Shown one piece after another: positions 1-6,122 of a stretch of DNA of 6,122 nucleotides. The notes below the pieces were generated by a model. It saw nothing but the letters and a program-made list of their open reading frames with translations. It had not been told where the DNA came from and made no database searches. The stretch is from an uncultured Bacteroidales bacterium (GTDB taxonomy: Bacteria > Bacteroidota > Bacteroidia > Bacteroidales > P3): NCBI GenBank assembly GCA_947179195.1, contig CAMXAS010000076.1, forward strand, positions 1 through 6,122. Reading direction: 5' to 3'. Within the stretch, counting starts at the first letter, position 1; every line of letters begins with the position of its first letter. Both the position numbers and the translations under genes were made by a program.

Positions 1-261
1 GCAAGCCGCCCCCCGCCTCCGCCCGAGCTCGTACTCGATTTGCAACAGCGTCCGCATCGTCTCTTCGGGTTGGAGGGCGGTATCCACGGCCAAGGCCACG
101 TTGTAGAACGGGTCGGGACTTTCGAAGCCCCAGGCGGGCGACTTATATATACGCGACACGCGCGTCACTTGCCCTACCCTTTCGCCAATCAGCGTCTGTG
201 CGCGTTGCAGGTTCTCGCGCACCGGCCCGATGTTGCCGCCCAAGAGCAGATAGATTTCCAT
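1..261 (-). CDS. folK: 2-amino-4-hydroxy-6-hydroxymethyldihydropteridine pyrophosphokinase (HPPK), N-terminal part, cut by window edge
   Basis: FolK transfers pyrophosphate from ATP to 6-hydroxymethyl-7,8-dihydropterin in the cytoplasm, the step before dihydropteroate synthase in folate synthesis. The reading frame is open from the ATG at 261 to the left edge (87 codons, about half of a typical ~160-residue HPPK). Seen in order: the N-terminal strand and LGGN loop (residues 7-10, usually LGSN), SRIYKSPAWGF (36-46), the pterin-binding PFYN with Asn54 (E. coli Asn55), DTALQPEE (60-67), and IEYELGRRR (75-83) with Glu76 and Arg81, matching E. coli Glu77 and Arg82. The metal-binding DxD motif would follow just outside the window. 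The start lies 10 bases after the stop of the outer-membrane channel gene, with only a weak GGGTGG upstream, so folK is probably co-transcribed with the efflux genes. The truncation comes from the window, not from a mutation. The family call is firm; completeness of the gene cannot be judged. Confidence 0.92.
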   Translation of the reverse strand, partial: MEIYLLLGGNIGPVRENLQRAQTLIGERVGQVTRVSRIYKSPAWGFESPDPFYNVALAVDTALQPEETMRTLLQIEYELGRRRGAAC

Positions 262-271
262 AGGCCACCCG

Positions 272-1915
272 TTATTTGCGTTTGCGGTTGCGCGGCTTCT
301 TGGCCGGCGTACCCTCCAGGTCGCGCCGGATCAGTTTCTCCGTCCGCTCCGTCACCTGATGGCCGAGGTAGAGGCGGTAGTTCTCGCGCAAGGTCTCTTC
401 CGGCGTAAGCCCGGGTCGCGCCGCCGTGGAATCCGACAGACGTTCCTTGACCACTTTCTCTTGCCGCCGCTCCTGCGAACGCGTCAACGCGCCCGCCGGC
501 AACTCCTCGCTCCAACCGCCGCCCAAAGCCTTGTAAAGCCTTACGAGCGCAATCCGCTCCTCGTTCTTGTTGCGTGCCAAGTCGAGCTGGGCCGAGAAAT
601 ACTTACGCTGGGCGTCCAACACGTCCATATAACTGATAACGCCGTTGAGATACTGCAAGTCGGCCAGCTCCACGTATTTGAGCGCGGCATCCTGCAGGTT
701 TTCCAACAGCATCGTTTCCTCGCGCGTCTTGCGATAGACGACCATGGCGTCGTTGACCTCGCGGAAGGCCGTCAGCACCGTCTTTTCGTACAGCGCCTTC
801 TGTTGCATATACTGTTGCACCGCCGCCCTGTAGCGCGCCTGGTTGGTGCCGAACGCGAACAGCGGGCTCGTCAGCGCCGCGATGGGATACAGGTAAGGCG
901 CCTGCAAAAGATGCTGCCAGTCGTTGTTTTCGAAGCCGCCCGCAAAGCTGAGGCGGATGGTGGGAAAGCGGTTCGCGGAATGGAAGCCGGCGTTGGCCAT
1001 GGCCGCGTCCAACTCCACCCGCGCGCGCCGCACGTCGGGTCGCCGCAAAAGCAAGTCGGACGGGATGCCCGCCGAGAGGTCGAGCGTGCGTCCCTTGCCG
1101 CCCGTAAGCCGCGAGCGTTCGATGGCCGTCGGGAACTCGCCCGCCAACCACGCCAGCTGGTGTTCTTTCAACGCGATGCGTTTCTCCATATCGGGCACCA
1201 AGGCCGCCGCCGAAGCGTATTCGACGATGGCCTGACGGTAGGCCGTCTCGGACGTGAGCCCGCCCAGGAACCTCAACCTTGTCTTTTCGGTGGTCTCGCG
1301 GCGCACGTCCACCGTCTGTTCGATGATGGCCATCTGCTGGTCGAGCGAAATCAATTCGAAATAGGCCGTCACCACCTCCGCAATCAGGCTCATCTGCAAC
1401 GAGCGTTGCCCCTCCACCGACGCCAGGTAGCGGTCGGCCTCGCGTTGCGACTTCCAGACCGAAGCGCCCAGCAGGTTGAATTCCCACGACACGATGCCTT
1501 TGAGGTGCATTTCCGGGTCGGGCGACAAGTCCTTGCCGTAATAGTGCATGATTTCGTTTTCGTAGGCCGCCCGTGCCGACACTTTCGGCAGTTGGTCCAT
1601 GATGGCGGCGCGGCCCGTATAGCGCAGTTCCCGTATCTTGGCGATGGCCGCCCGCATATCGCGGTTGTTCTCCAAGGTTTTGCGGATAAGGCGGTTCAGC
1701 AGGGAGTCGGCATAGAGCGTCCACCACTCCATGTCGGAGAACGCCAGCGTGTCGGCGGGCACCTCGCCCAAGGCCGCGCCGCCGGCCATCAAGTCGGGAC
1801 GCAACACCTGATCGGGCAACTTGCCGTCGGGCGCGGGGCACTGCTTCTGCATCGTACAGCCCGAAAAGGCCGCGACGAGCGCGATAAATATATACAATAT
1901 ATACCTACGCCGCAT
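272..1915 (-). CDS. Outer-membrane efflux channel lipoprotein, OprM/NodT (TolC-like) family, with extended C-terminus
   Basis: This is the outer-membrane channel of the tripartite pump. It trimerises into a beta-barrel joined to a long alpha-helical periplasmic tunnel. The 547-residue product starts with an Arg-rich n-region and hydrophobic core ending in a lipobox, AFSGC, with Cys20 as the predicted lipidated residue. Family signatures are WWTLYADSLLNRLI (64-77), LENNRDMRAA (81-90), the mid-protein repeat boundary IPSDLLLRRPDVRRA (284-298), PLFAFGTNQARYRAA (351-365), SYMDVLDAQR (428-437) and LYKALGGGW (460-468), where OprM-type proteins normally stop. Here 79 more residues follow (469-547), rich in Arg, Lys and Glu and ending KKPRNRKRK. 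I chose ATG at 1915 over the in-frame GTG at 1918 because the AAGGAGG at 1924-1930 is then 8 bases away. The start overlaps the pump stop by one base (TGATG). The family call is firm; the tail has no recognised function. Confidence 0.95.
   Translation of the reverse strand: MRRRYILYIFIALVAAFSGCTMQKQCPAPDGKLPDQVLRPDLMAGGAALGEVPADTLAFSDMEWWTLYADSLLNRLIRKTLENNRDMRAAIAKIRELRYTGRAAIMDQLPKVSARAAYENEIMHYYGKDLSPDPEMHLKGIVSWEFNLLGASVWKSQREADRYLASVEGQRSLQMSLIAEVVTAYFELISLDQQMAIIEQTVDVRRETTEKTRLRFLGGLTSETAYRQAIVEYASAAALVPDMEKRIALKEHQLAWLAGEFPTAIERSRLTGGKGRTLDLSAGIPSDLLLRRPDVRRARVELDAAMANAGFHSANRFPTIRLSFAGGFENNDWQHLLQAPYLYPIAALTSPLFAFGTNQARYRAAVQQYMQQKALYEKTVLTAFREVNDAMVVYRKTREETMLLENLQDAALKYVELADLQYLNGVISYMDVLDAQRKYFSAQLDLARNKNEERIALVRLYKALGGGWSEELPAGALTRSQERRQEKVVKERLSDSTAARPGLTPEETLRENYRLYLGHQVTERTEKLIRRDLEGTPAKKPRNRKRK
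275..511 (-). other. Charged C-terminal extension of the outer-membrane channel (residues 469-547)
   Basis: This stretch encodes the 79 residues after the GGGW that closes the conserved OprM/NodT domain. It contains 20 basic and 13 acidic residues, no cysteine and no membrane-like stretch. It looks helical over about 508-532 and finishes with a strongly basic end. It stays in the frame of the channel gene up to the TAA at 272-274, ten bases before folK. In this family the C-terminus lies in the periplasm, so I infer a periplasmic tail. I do not recognise a domain in it. Confidence 0.6.
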
Positions 1916-4900
1916 CACGCTTTCCTCCTTTCAAAACGGGCTTTCAACCGGTATATCCACACGAAGAAGAACGGCACCGTGACGATGCAGGTGAACAAGG
2001 CGACCAGCATCCCGAACAGCACGCCCGTACCGATGTCGCGGCGGCTTTCCGAGCCGGGGCCCGTGGCGAAGACGAGCGGCAACAAGCCCAAAATAAACGC
2101 CATGGAGGTCATGAGGATGGGTCGGAAACGCAGTTGCGCCGCCTTGAGCGCGGCACTCACGGCATCCAGGCCCCTTTCGACCTCCTCTTTGGCGAACTCC
2201 ACGATGAGAATGGCGTTCTTGGCCACCAAGCCGATGAGCATGACCAAGCCGATTTGGAAATACACGTTGTTTTCCATGCCGCAAATCCACACGCCGAGAT
2301 AGGCGCCGAAAACGCCCACGGGCAACGACAGGATGACGGCCAAGGGCACCGACCAGCTCTCGTATTGCGCCGCGAGGAACAGGAAGACGAACAGGAAGGC
2401 CAGGGCCAAGACCACGCCCGTTTTGCCGCCCGCGTGTTTTTCCTGATACGACAGGCCTTTCCATTCCACGCCCACGTCGGACGGCAGATGCCGCCGCGCC
2501 AAGTCCTCCAACACGGCCATGACCCGGCCCGTGCTGTAACCCTGCGCCGCCTCGGCCTGAATCGTGGCCGCATTGAACATATTGAACCGTTGGATGGCGC
2601 CCGGCCCCGCCGTATATTCGGCGGTACCCAGCGTGGTAATCGGAATCATGGCGCCCGACGAAGCCCGCACGAAAAACAGGTTCAGGTTGTCCTTGTGGAC
2701 GCGGTAAGGCGCCTCGGCCTGCATCTCCACGCGATAGACGCGGTTAAAGAGGTTGAAGTCGTTGACGTAGAGCGAGCCGGTGAACGTCTTGATGGTGGAG
2801 AAGATGTCGGCCATGGGCACGCCCAACAGCTGGGCGCGGTCGCGGTCAACGTCGAAGTAAAGCTGCGGGATGTCGTGTTGCAGGGAGGCCGACACGCCCA
2901 CGAGTTCCTTGCGCTGGTTGGCCAACAAGACCAACGTATCGACGGCCTGTTGCAGCTGTTCGTAGGAAAGGCCGTTGCGTGCCTCGAGCACCATTTCCAC
3001 GCCGCCCGACGAGCCCAAGCCCGGAATAACGGGCGGCGAGGTCAGGAACACCTTGCATTCGGGGTATTTCGTAAACTCCTTGCGGATGTCGGCCATCGTG
3101 CGGTTGATGTCGCGGTGCGCCCGTTCGCCCCAGGGTTTGAGGATGACCGTGAGCGTGCTGCGCCCCTGGCTGGTGCCGATGCGCGGGCTCGAACCCGTGA
3201 CGTTGAGCACGTATTGCACATCCTTGTGCTGCATGAGGTAGGCGATGGCCCGGTCGGTGACGCGCCGCGTGCGTTCGAGCGTGGCGCCCTCCGGCAGTTC
3301 CAGTTCCACGGTGAAATAGCCTTGGTTTTCCCTTGACATGAAGCTGGTGGGCACGATATAGGCCAGTAGCAGCATCAACGCCAGCATGAGGGCGAAAATG
3401 CCCGCAAAGCGGCGCGAATGGCTGAGCGCGTAACGGATGCCCTTTTGGTATTGGGCCGAGCCGGCCTCTATCCACGCGTTGATTTTACGGAACAGCCAGC
3501 CCTTGGGACGGTTCAGGTCTTCGGCGCGCAACAGGCGCGAGCACATGACCGGGCTGAGCGTCAGGGCCACGACCGTGGAGAGGATGACCGACACGGCGAT
3601 GGTTATCGTGAACTGGCGGTAGAGTTGCCCCGTGATGCCGCTCAAAAAGCTGACGGGCACGAATACGGCGCACAGGACGAGCGACATGGCGATAAGCGCG
3701 CTGCCCAAGCCGCGCATGGCCTTTTTGGTGGCTTCGTAGGCCGAAAGCCCCTCGGTGCGCATCAGCCTGTCGACGTTCTCGACCACGACGATGGCGTCAT
3801 CGACGACGATGCCGATGGCCAGGATAAGCCCCAGGAGCGTCATCAGGTTGACCGAAAAGCCGAACGCGAGCATGACGCCGAACGTGCCGACGAGCGAAAT
3901 GGGCACGGCCACGATGGGAATCAGCGTGGCGCGCCAGTTCTGCAACGCCAGGAACACGACGAGGATAACGAGCAGCAGGGCTTCCAGCAGGGCGCGGAAC
4001 ACATGGTGAATCGAATCGGATATATATTCCGTGACGTCGAACGGGATTTCGTAGCCGATGCCTTCGGGGAAATTCAGGCTGATTTCTTTCATGGCCGTCC
4101 GCACCGACTTGGCCACTTCCATGGCGTTGGCACCCGGCAGCAGGCTGATATTGAGCACCGCCGCATTGCCGCCGTTGATACCGCTCTCGGTGTTGTAGGA
4201 CGAGGCTTCGAGCGAGACGCGCGCCACGTCGCGCAAGCGGATGATGCTGCCGTCGCCATAGGCGCGCACGACGATGTCCTCGAACTGCGACGCCGTGGAA
4301 AGCCGGCCCTGCGCCGCAATGGGGATTGTGATGTCGATGCCCTCGGCGGGCGCCTGCCCCAACACGCCGGCGGCCGACTCGCGGTTCTGGTCGCGGATGG
4401 CCGTCTGGATGTCCTTGACCGTAAGGCCGTAGTTGGCCAGTTTGTCGGGTTCGACCCATATCTTCATGGCGTAGTAGCGGCTGCCCACGTTGCTGACGCG
4501 CCCCACGCCCGGCACGCGCCGCAACATATCCAGCACGTTGAGCGTGGCGTAGTTGCTCAGATAGACCTCATCGAACTTGGACGTATAGGACAAGAGCGTT
4601 ATCGTCATCAGGCGGCCCGAAGCCTCCTTTTCGACCGAAAGGCCGTTGGTGACGACCTCGGCGGGCAGGCGCGACTCGGCCAGTTTGACGCGGTTCTGTA
4701 TTTCGACGGCGGCCAAGTCGGGATTGGTATGGATGTCGAACGTGACGATACAGGAGAAACCGCCCGAATTGCTGCACGTGGACTCCATGTAGAGCATCCC
4801 CGGCGTGCCGTTGAGCTGCTGCTCGATGGGCGTGGCCACGGCCTGGGTCACCGTCTGCGCGTCGGCGCCCGGATAGGAGGCCGATATGCGCACCGTGGGC

Positions 4901-5022
4901 GGTACGATTTTGGGGTATTGGTCAACCGGCAACAGGCTCAGGCCGATGAGGCCGACCATGACGACCACCACGGAGAGCACCGTGGAAAAGACAGGCCGGT
5001 CTATGAAGAAATCGGATTTCAT
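1915..5022 (-). CDS. RND-family multidrug efflux pump, inner-membrane permease of the HAE-1 class (AcrB/MexF-like)
   Basis: This is the proton-driven drug antiporter, a trimer in the inner membrane. The 1035 residues match the usual ~1040. DRPVFSTVLS (8-17) opens transmembrane helix 1. Large periplasmic loops cover about 31-335 and 557-865, and helices 2-6 and 8-12 follow each loop. Helix 4 carries GIVVDDAIVVVENVDR with Asp408 and Asp409. Helix 10 has GLVAKNAILIVEFA with Lys935. RFRPILMTS gives Arg965 and Thr972. These match the AcrB proton relay Asp407, Asp408, Lys940, Arg971 and Thr978. The YLSNYATL and LVLCAVFVP wording resembles MexF/OqxB more than AcrB. Positions aligned with the six pocket phenylalanines of AcrB are non-aromatic. 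I start at ATG 5022, not 12 codons upstream, because MKSDFFIDRP is the family N-terminus and the ATGA overlap with the adaptor stop fits translational coupling. The last codons (AGG AGG AAA) also form the ribosome-binding site of the next gene. HAE-1 rather than metal-exporting HME is clear; the substrate is unknown. Confidence 0.97.
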   Translation of the reverse strand: MKSDFFIDRPVFSTVLSVVVVMVGLIGLSLLPVDQYPKIVPPTVRISASYPGADAQTVTQAVATPIEQQLNGTPGMLYMESTCSNSGGFSCIVTFDIHTNPDLAAVEIQNRVKLAESRLPAEVVTNGLSVEKEASGRLMTITLLSYTSKFDEVYLSNYATLNVLDMLRRVPGVGRVSNVGSRYYAMKIWVEPDKLANYGLTVKDIQTAIRDQNRESAAGVLGQAPAEGIDITIPIAAQGRLSTASQFEDIVVRAYGDGSIIRLRDVARVSLEASSYNTESGINGGNAAVLNISLLPGANAMEVAKSVRTAMKEISLNFPEGIGYEIPFDVTEYISDSIHHVFRALLEALLLVILVVFLALQNWRATLIPIVAVPISLVGTFGVMLAFGFSVNLMTLLGLILAIGIVVDDAIVVVENVDRLMRTEGLSAYEATKKAMRGLGSALIAMSLVLCAVFVPVSFLSGITGQLYRQFTITIAVSVILSTVVALTLSPVMCSRLLRAEDLNRPKGWLFRKINAWIEAGSAQYQKGIRYALSHSRRFAGIFALMLALMLLLAYIVPTSFMSRENQGYFTVELELPEGATLERTRRVTDRAIAYLMQHKDVQYVLNVTGSSPRIGTSQGRSTLTVILKPWGERAHRDINRTMADIRKEFTKYPECKVFLTSPPVIPGLGSSGGVEMVLEARNGLSYEQLQQAVDTLVLLANQRKELVGVSASLQHDIPQLYFDVDRDRAQLLGVPMADIFSTIKTFTGSLYVNDFNLFNRVYRVEMQAEAPYRVHKDNLNLFFVRASSGAMIPITTLGTAEYTAGPGAIQRFNMFNAATIQAEAAQGYSTGRVMAVLEDLARRHLPSDVGVEWKGLSYQEKHAGGKTGVVLALAFLFVFLFLAAQYESWSVPLAVILSLPVGVFGAYLGVWICGMENNVYFQIGLVMLIGLVAKNAILIVEFAKEEVERGLDAVSAALKAAQLRFRPILMTSMAFILGLLPLVFATGPGSESRRDIGTGVLFGMLVALFTCIVTVPFFFVWIYRLKARFERRKA
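1924..1930 (-). promoter_or_regulatory. Shine-Dalgarno site for the outer-membrane channel gene
   Basis: The minus strand reads AAGGAGG, complementary to the 3' end of 16S rRNA, 8 bases before the ATG at 1915 and 5 before the alternative GTG at 1918. The spacing favours the ATG. It is the only strong site of its kind at a gene junction here: the pump and folK starts have none or a weak one. It lies inside the last codons of the pump gene (Glu-Arg-Arg-Lys-Ala). Confidence 0.7.
5019..5022 (-). promoter_or_regulatory. ATGA stop/start overlap coupling adaptor and pump translation
   Basis: On the minus strand the pump ATG (5022-5020) shares four bases with the adaptor TGA (5021-5019). No Shine-Dalgarno-like run is visible in the preceding 20 bases, so pump translation probably depends on ribosomes finishing the adaptor. 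The coupling is inferred; the overlap is seen directly. Confidence 0.65.
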
Positions 5023-6122
5023 CGCGCGGTGTCGGTTTGATAGACCTCGGTGGGGCAAACCTTCTGCCCGTGCGTCAACTTGTGGTAGCCTTCCGTAATG
5101 ACGTGTTCGGTGGGCGCGATGCCGCGTTCCACGATAACCGAATTGCCGATTTCGGGGCCGAGTTCAATAAAGCGTTTCTCGCAGATGCTGTCGGGGCGCA
5201 CGACAAATATATACGCACCGCCCTTTTCGATGATGAGCGCGCGCACGGGCACCACCATCGCGTCCTCGCGCACGTCCATCAACAGCCTTACGCGCGTGAT
5301 CTGCCCCGGCAACAGCACGTAGTCGGGGTTGGGCACGGCCGCACGCACCGTGAACGTGCCGGTCTTGGGGTCCACCTGCGGGTCGGCGAAATCGACGAGC
5401 CCTTCGTGCGGATAAACCGTGTTGTCGGGCAGGGTGACGGTGATGGACGGGTTCCAGTTACGTTCGGCCACCGTGCGGCCGAGCTGTACGTTACGCTCCT
5501 TGCTCCGCAGGTAGTCCAGACCCGTCATGCTGAATTCGACGCGCACGGTGTCGCTCTTGACCACGGTGGTCAACAGCGACTTGCCGCCGGGGCCGACGAG
5601 CGTACCCACATCGACGTTACGGCTGCCCACATGGCCCGAAATGGGCGAACGCACCGACGTATAGCCCAAGGCCATCTCGGCCTGCGTCAAGTCGGCCTCG
5701 CTCATCTCCACGCCCGCTTTCGCGCTTTCGGCTGCGGCCACGGCATTGTCGTAGTCCAGGCGGCTGGCCGCGTTCTGCTCGTAAAGCGGACGGATACGTT
5801 CCAAGTCGCGCTCGGCCTTTTGCGCCAGGGCCTTGTCTTTGTTGAGTTGCGCCTTGGCCTTTTCGACGCGCGCGCGGTAGAGTTTGGGGTCGATGAGGAA
5901 CAGTTGCTGCCCCTGCCGCACGTACGTGCCTTCTTCAAAATACATATTCTCGAGGTAACCCTCCACGCGCGCGCGGACTTCGACCGACTGTTGCGCGCGG
6001 ATGCGGCCGACATAGTCGCCATAGACCTCCATATCCTTGATTTGGATGGGTTCGGCGGCCACCACCGGCAGTTGCGGCGGTTCGGGACGCGCGCGCAACA
6101 GGAGCCACAGCCCCGCCACGAG
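5019..6122 (-). CDS. Periplasmic adaptor (membrane fusion protein) of an RND efflux pump, AcrA/MexE-like, N-terminus cut by window edge
   Basis: The adaptor bridges the RND pump and the outer-membrane channel in the periplasm. The open frame covers 367 residues up to TGA and continues past the right edge, so the true start is not visible; GTG at 6117-6119 is most likely an internal Val of the signal or anchor segment (LVAGLWLLL). Numbering from that Val: beta-barrel strand VYGDYVGRI (32-40), first lipoyl half with VRARVEGYLENMYFEEGTYVRQGQQLFLID (48-77), coiled-coil hairpin about 79-150, second lipoyl half YTSVRSPISGHVG (153-165), beta-barrel about 185-280, and membrane-proximal domain about 285-360. 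The hairpin tip holds Arg108, Leu112 and Ser119 in the R-x3-L-x6-S spacing that docks TolC-type channels. No lipobox cysteine appears in the visible N-terminal part, so it may be anchored by a transmembrane helix, although the missing residues could change that. It is the first of the three efflux genes and overlaps the pump gene. Confidence 0.94.
   Translation of the reverse strand, partial: LVAGLWLLLRARPEPPQLPVVAAEPIQIKDMEVYGDYVGRIRAQQSVEVRARVEGYLENMYFEEGTYVRQGQQLFLIDPKLYRARVEKAKAQLNKDKALAQKAERDLERIRPLYEQNAASRLDYDNAVAAAESAKAGVEMSEADLTQAEMALGYTSVRSPISGHVGSRNVDVGTLVGPGGKSLLTTVVKSDTVRVEFSMTGLDYLRSKERNVQLGRTVAERNWNPSITVTLPDNTVYPHEGLVDFADPQVDPKTGTFTVRAAVPNPDYVLLPGQITRVRLLMDVREDAMVVPVRALIIEKGGAYIFVVRPDSICEKRFIELGPEIGNSVIVERGIAPTEHVITEGYHKLTHGQKVCPTEVYQTDTAR

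Noticed and set aside
1916..1918. GTG as start codon of the channel gene, one codon upstream of the chosen ATG
   Set aside because: It would leave only 5 bases to the AAGGAGG site, whereas the ATG has 8. The difference is one residue and does not affect the product call.
359..2302. A 647-codon open frame on the plus strand antisense to the channel and pump genes
   Set aside because: It crosses two well-supported genes, its product is rich in Arg, His and Gln without any domain, and GC-rich coding DNA commonly leaves the antisense frame open. It is a shadow.
3418..5040. A 540-codon plus-strand open frame antisense to the pump gene, and a 400-codon one at 2134-3336
   Set aside because: They show the same low-complexity His/Asp/Arg/Gln composition expected from complementing RND codons and have no start context or domain.
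5023..5058. An earlier pump start at 5058 adding 12 residues (MPHRGLSNRHRA)
   Set aside because: RND pumps begin a few residues before the F-x-x-RPVF motif, which fits ATG 5022. The extra residues are polar, lie within the adaptor's end, and would need a long overlap.
5204..5211. TATATTTG on the minus strand, a match to the Bacteroides -7 promoter consensus TAnnTTTG, which could drive the pump gene internally
   Set aside because: It encodes Tyr-Ile-Phe-Val of the adaptor and no TTTG-like -33 element is present about 19 bases upstream. One 8-base match in 6 kb is weak, and the tight overlaps argue for one operon transcript.
6117..6119. GTG at 6117-6119 as the adaptor's true start
   Set aside because: It would leave only a very short hydrophobic segment and no basic n-region, while the frame remains open to the window edge, so the gene most likely begins further right.

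Overview
The window holds one gene cluster, read entirely on the minus strand: a tripartite RND (resistance-nodulation-division) drug-efflux operon followed immediately by a folate-biosynthesis gene. In order of transcription (right to left) these are a periplasmic adaptor protein whose N-terminus lies beyond the right edge (5019-6122), a complete inner-membrane RND pump of the HAE-1 class (1915-5022), a complete outer-membrane channel lipoprotein of the OprM/NodT type (272-1915), and the first 87 codons of folK (1-261), which runs off the left edge.

The genes are packed as one transcription unit. Adaptor and pump overlap by 4 bases (ATGA), pump and channel by 1 base (TGATG), and 10 bases separate the channel from folK. 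There is no room for a terminator at any junction, and I see no convincing promoter in the window. The operon promoter and any regulator must lie beyond position 6122.

Together the first three products should form an envelope-spanning, proton-driven pump. The RND trimer takes up amphiphilic compounds, the adaptor clasps it, and the channel carries substrate across the outer membrane. All signature parts are visible: the proton-relay residues Asp408, Asp409, Lys935, Arg965 and Thr972 of the pump, the Arg-Leu-Ser channel-docking motif at the adaptor hairpin tip, and the lipobox plus C-terminal GGGW of the channel. The substrate cannot be read from sequence. By eye the pump is closer to MexF/OqxB-type pumps than to E. 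coli AcrB.

The DNA is GC-rich (roughly 60 % by eye). A Gram-negative host is certain from the outer-membrane channel. The protein wording (for example the AWGF variant in FolK) and the sparse ribosome-binding sites suggest a GC-rich member of the Bacteroidales, perhaps near Alistipes; this is a guess from memory.

This is mostly an ordinary efflux locus. The points most worth a second look are a 79-residue charged tail on the outer-membrane channel beyond the normal end of the family, the coupling of folK to an efflux operon, and the loss of the phenylalanine-lined drug pocket in the pump. I found no RNA gene, insertion sequence, CRISPR array or attachment site, and nothing that amounts to a new system.
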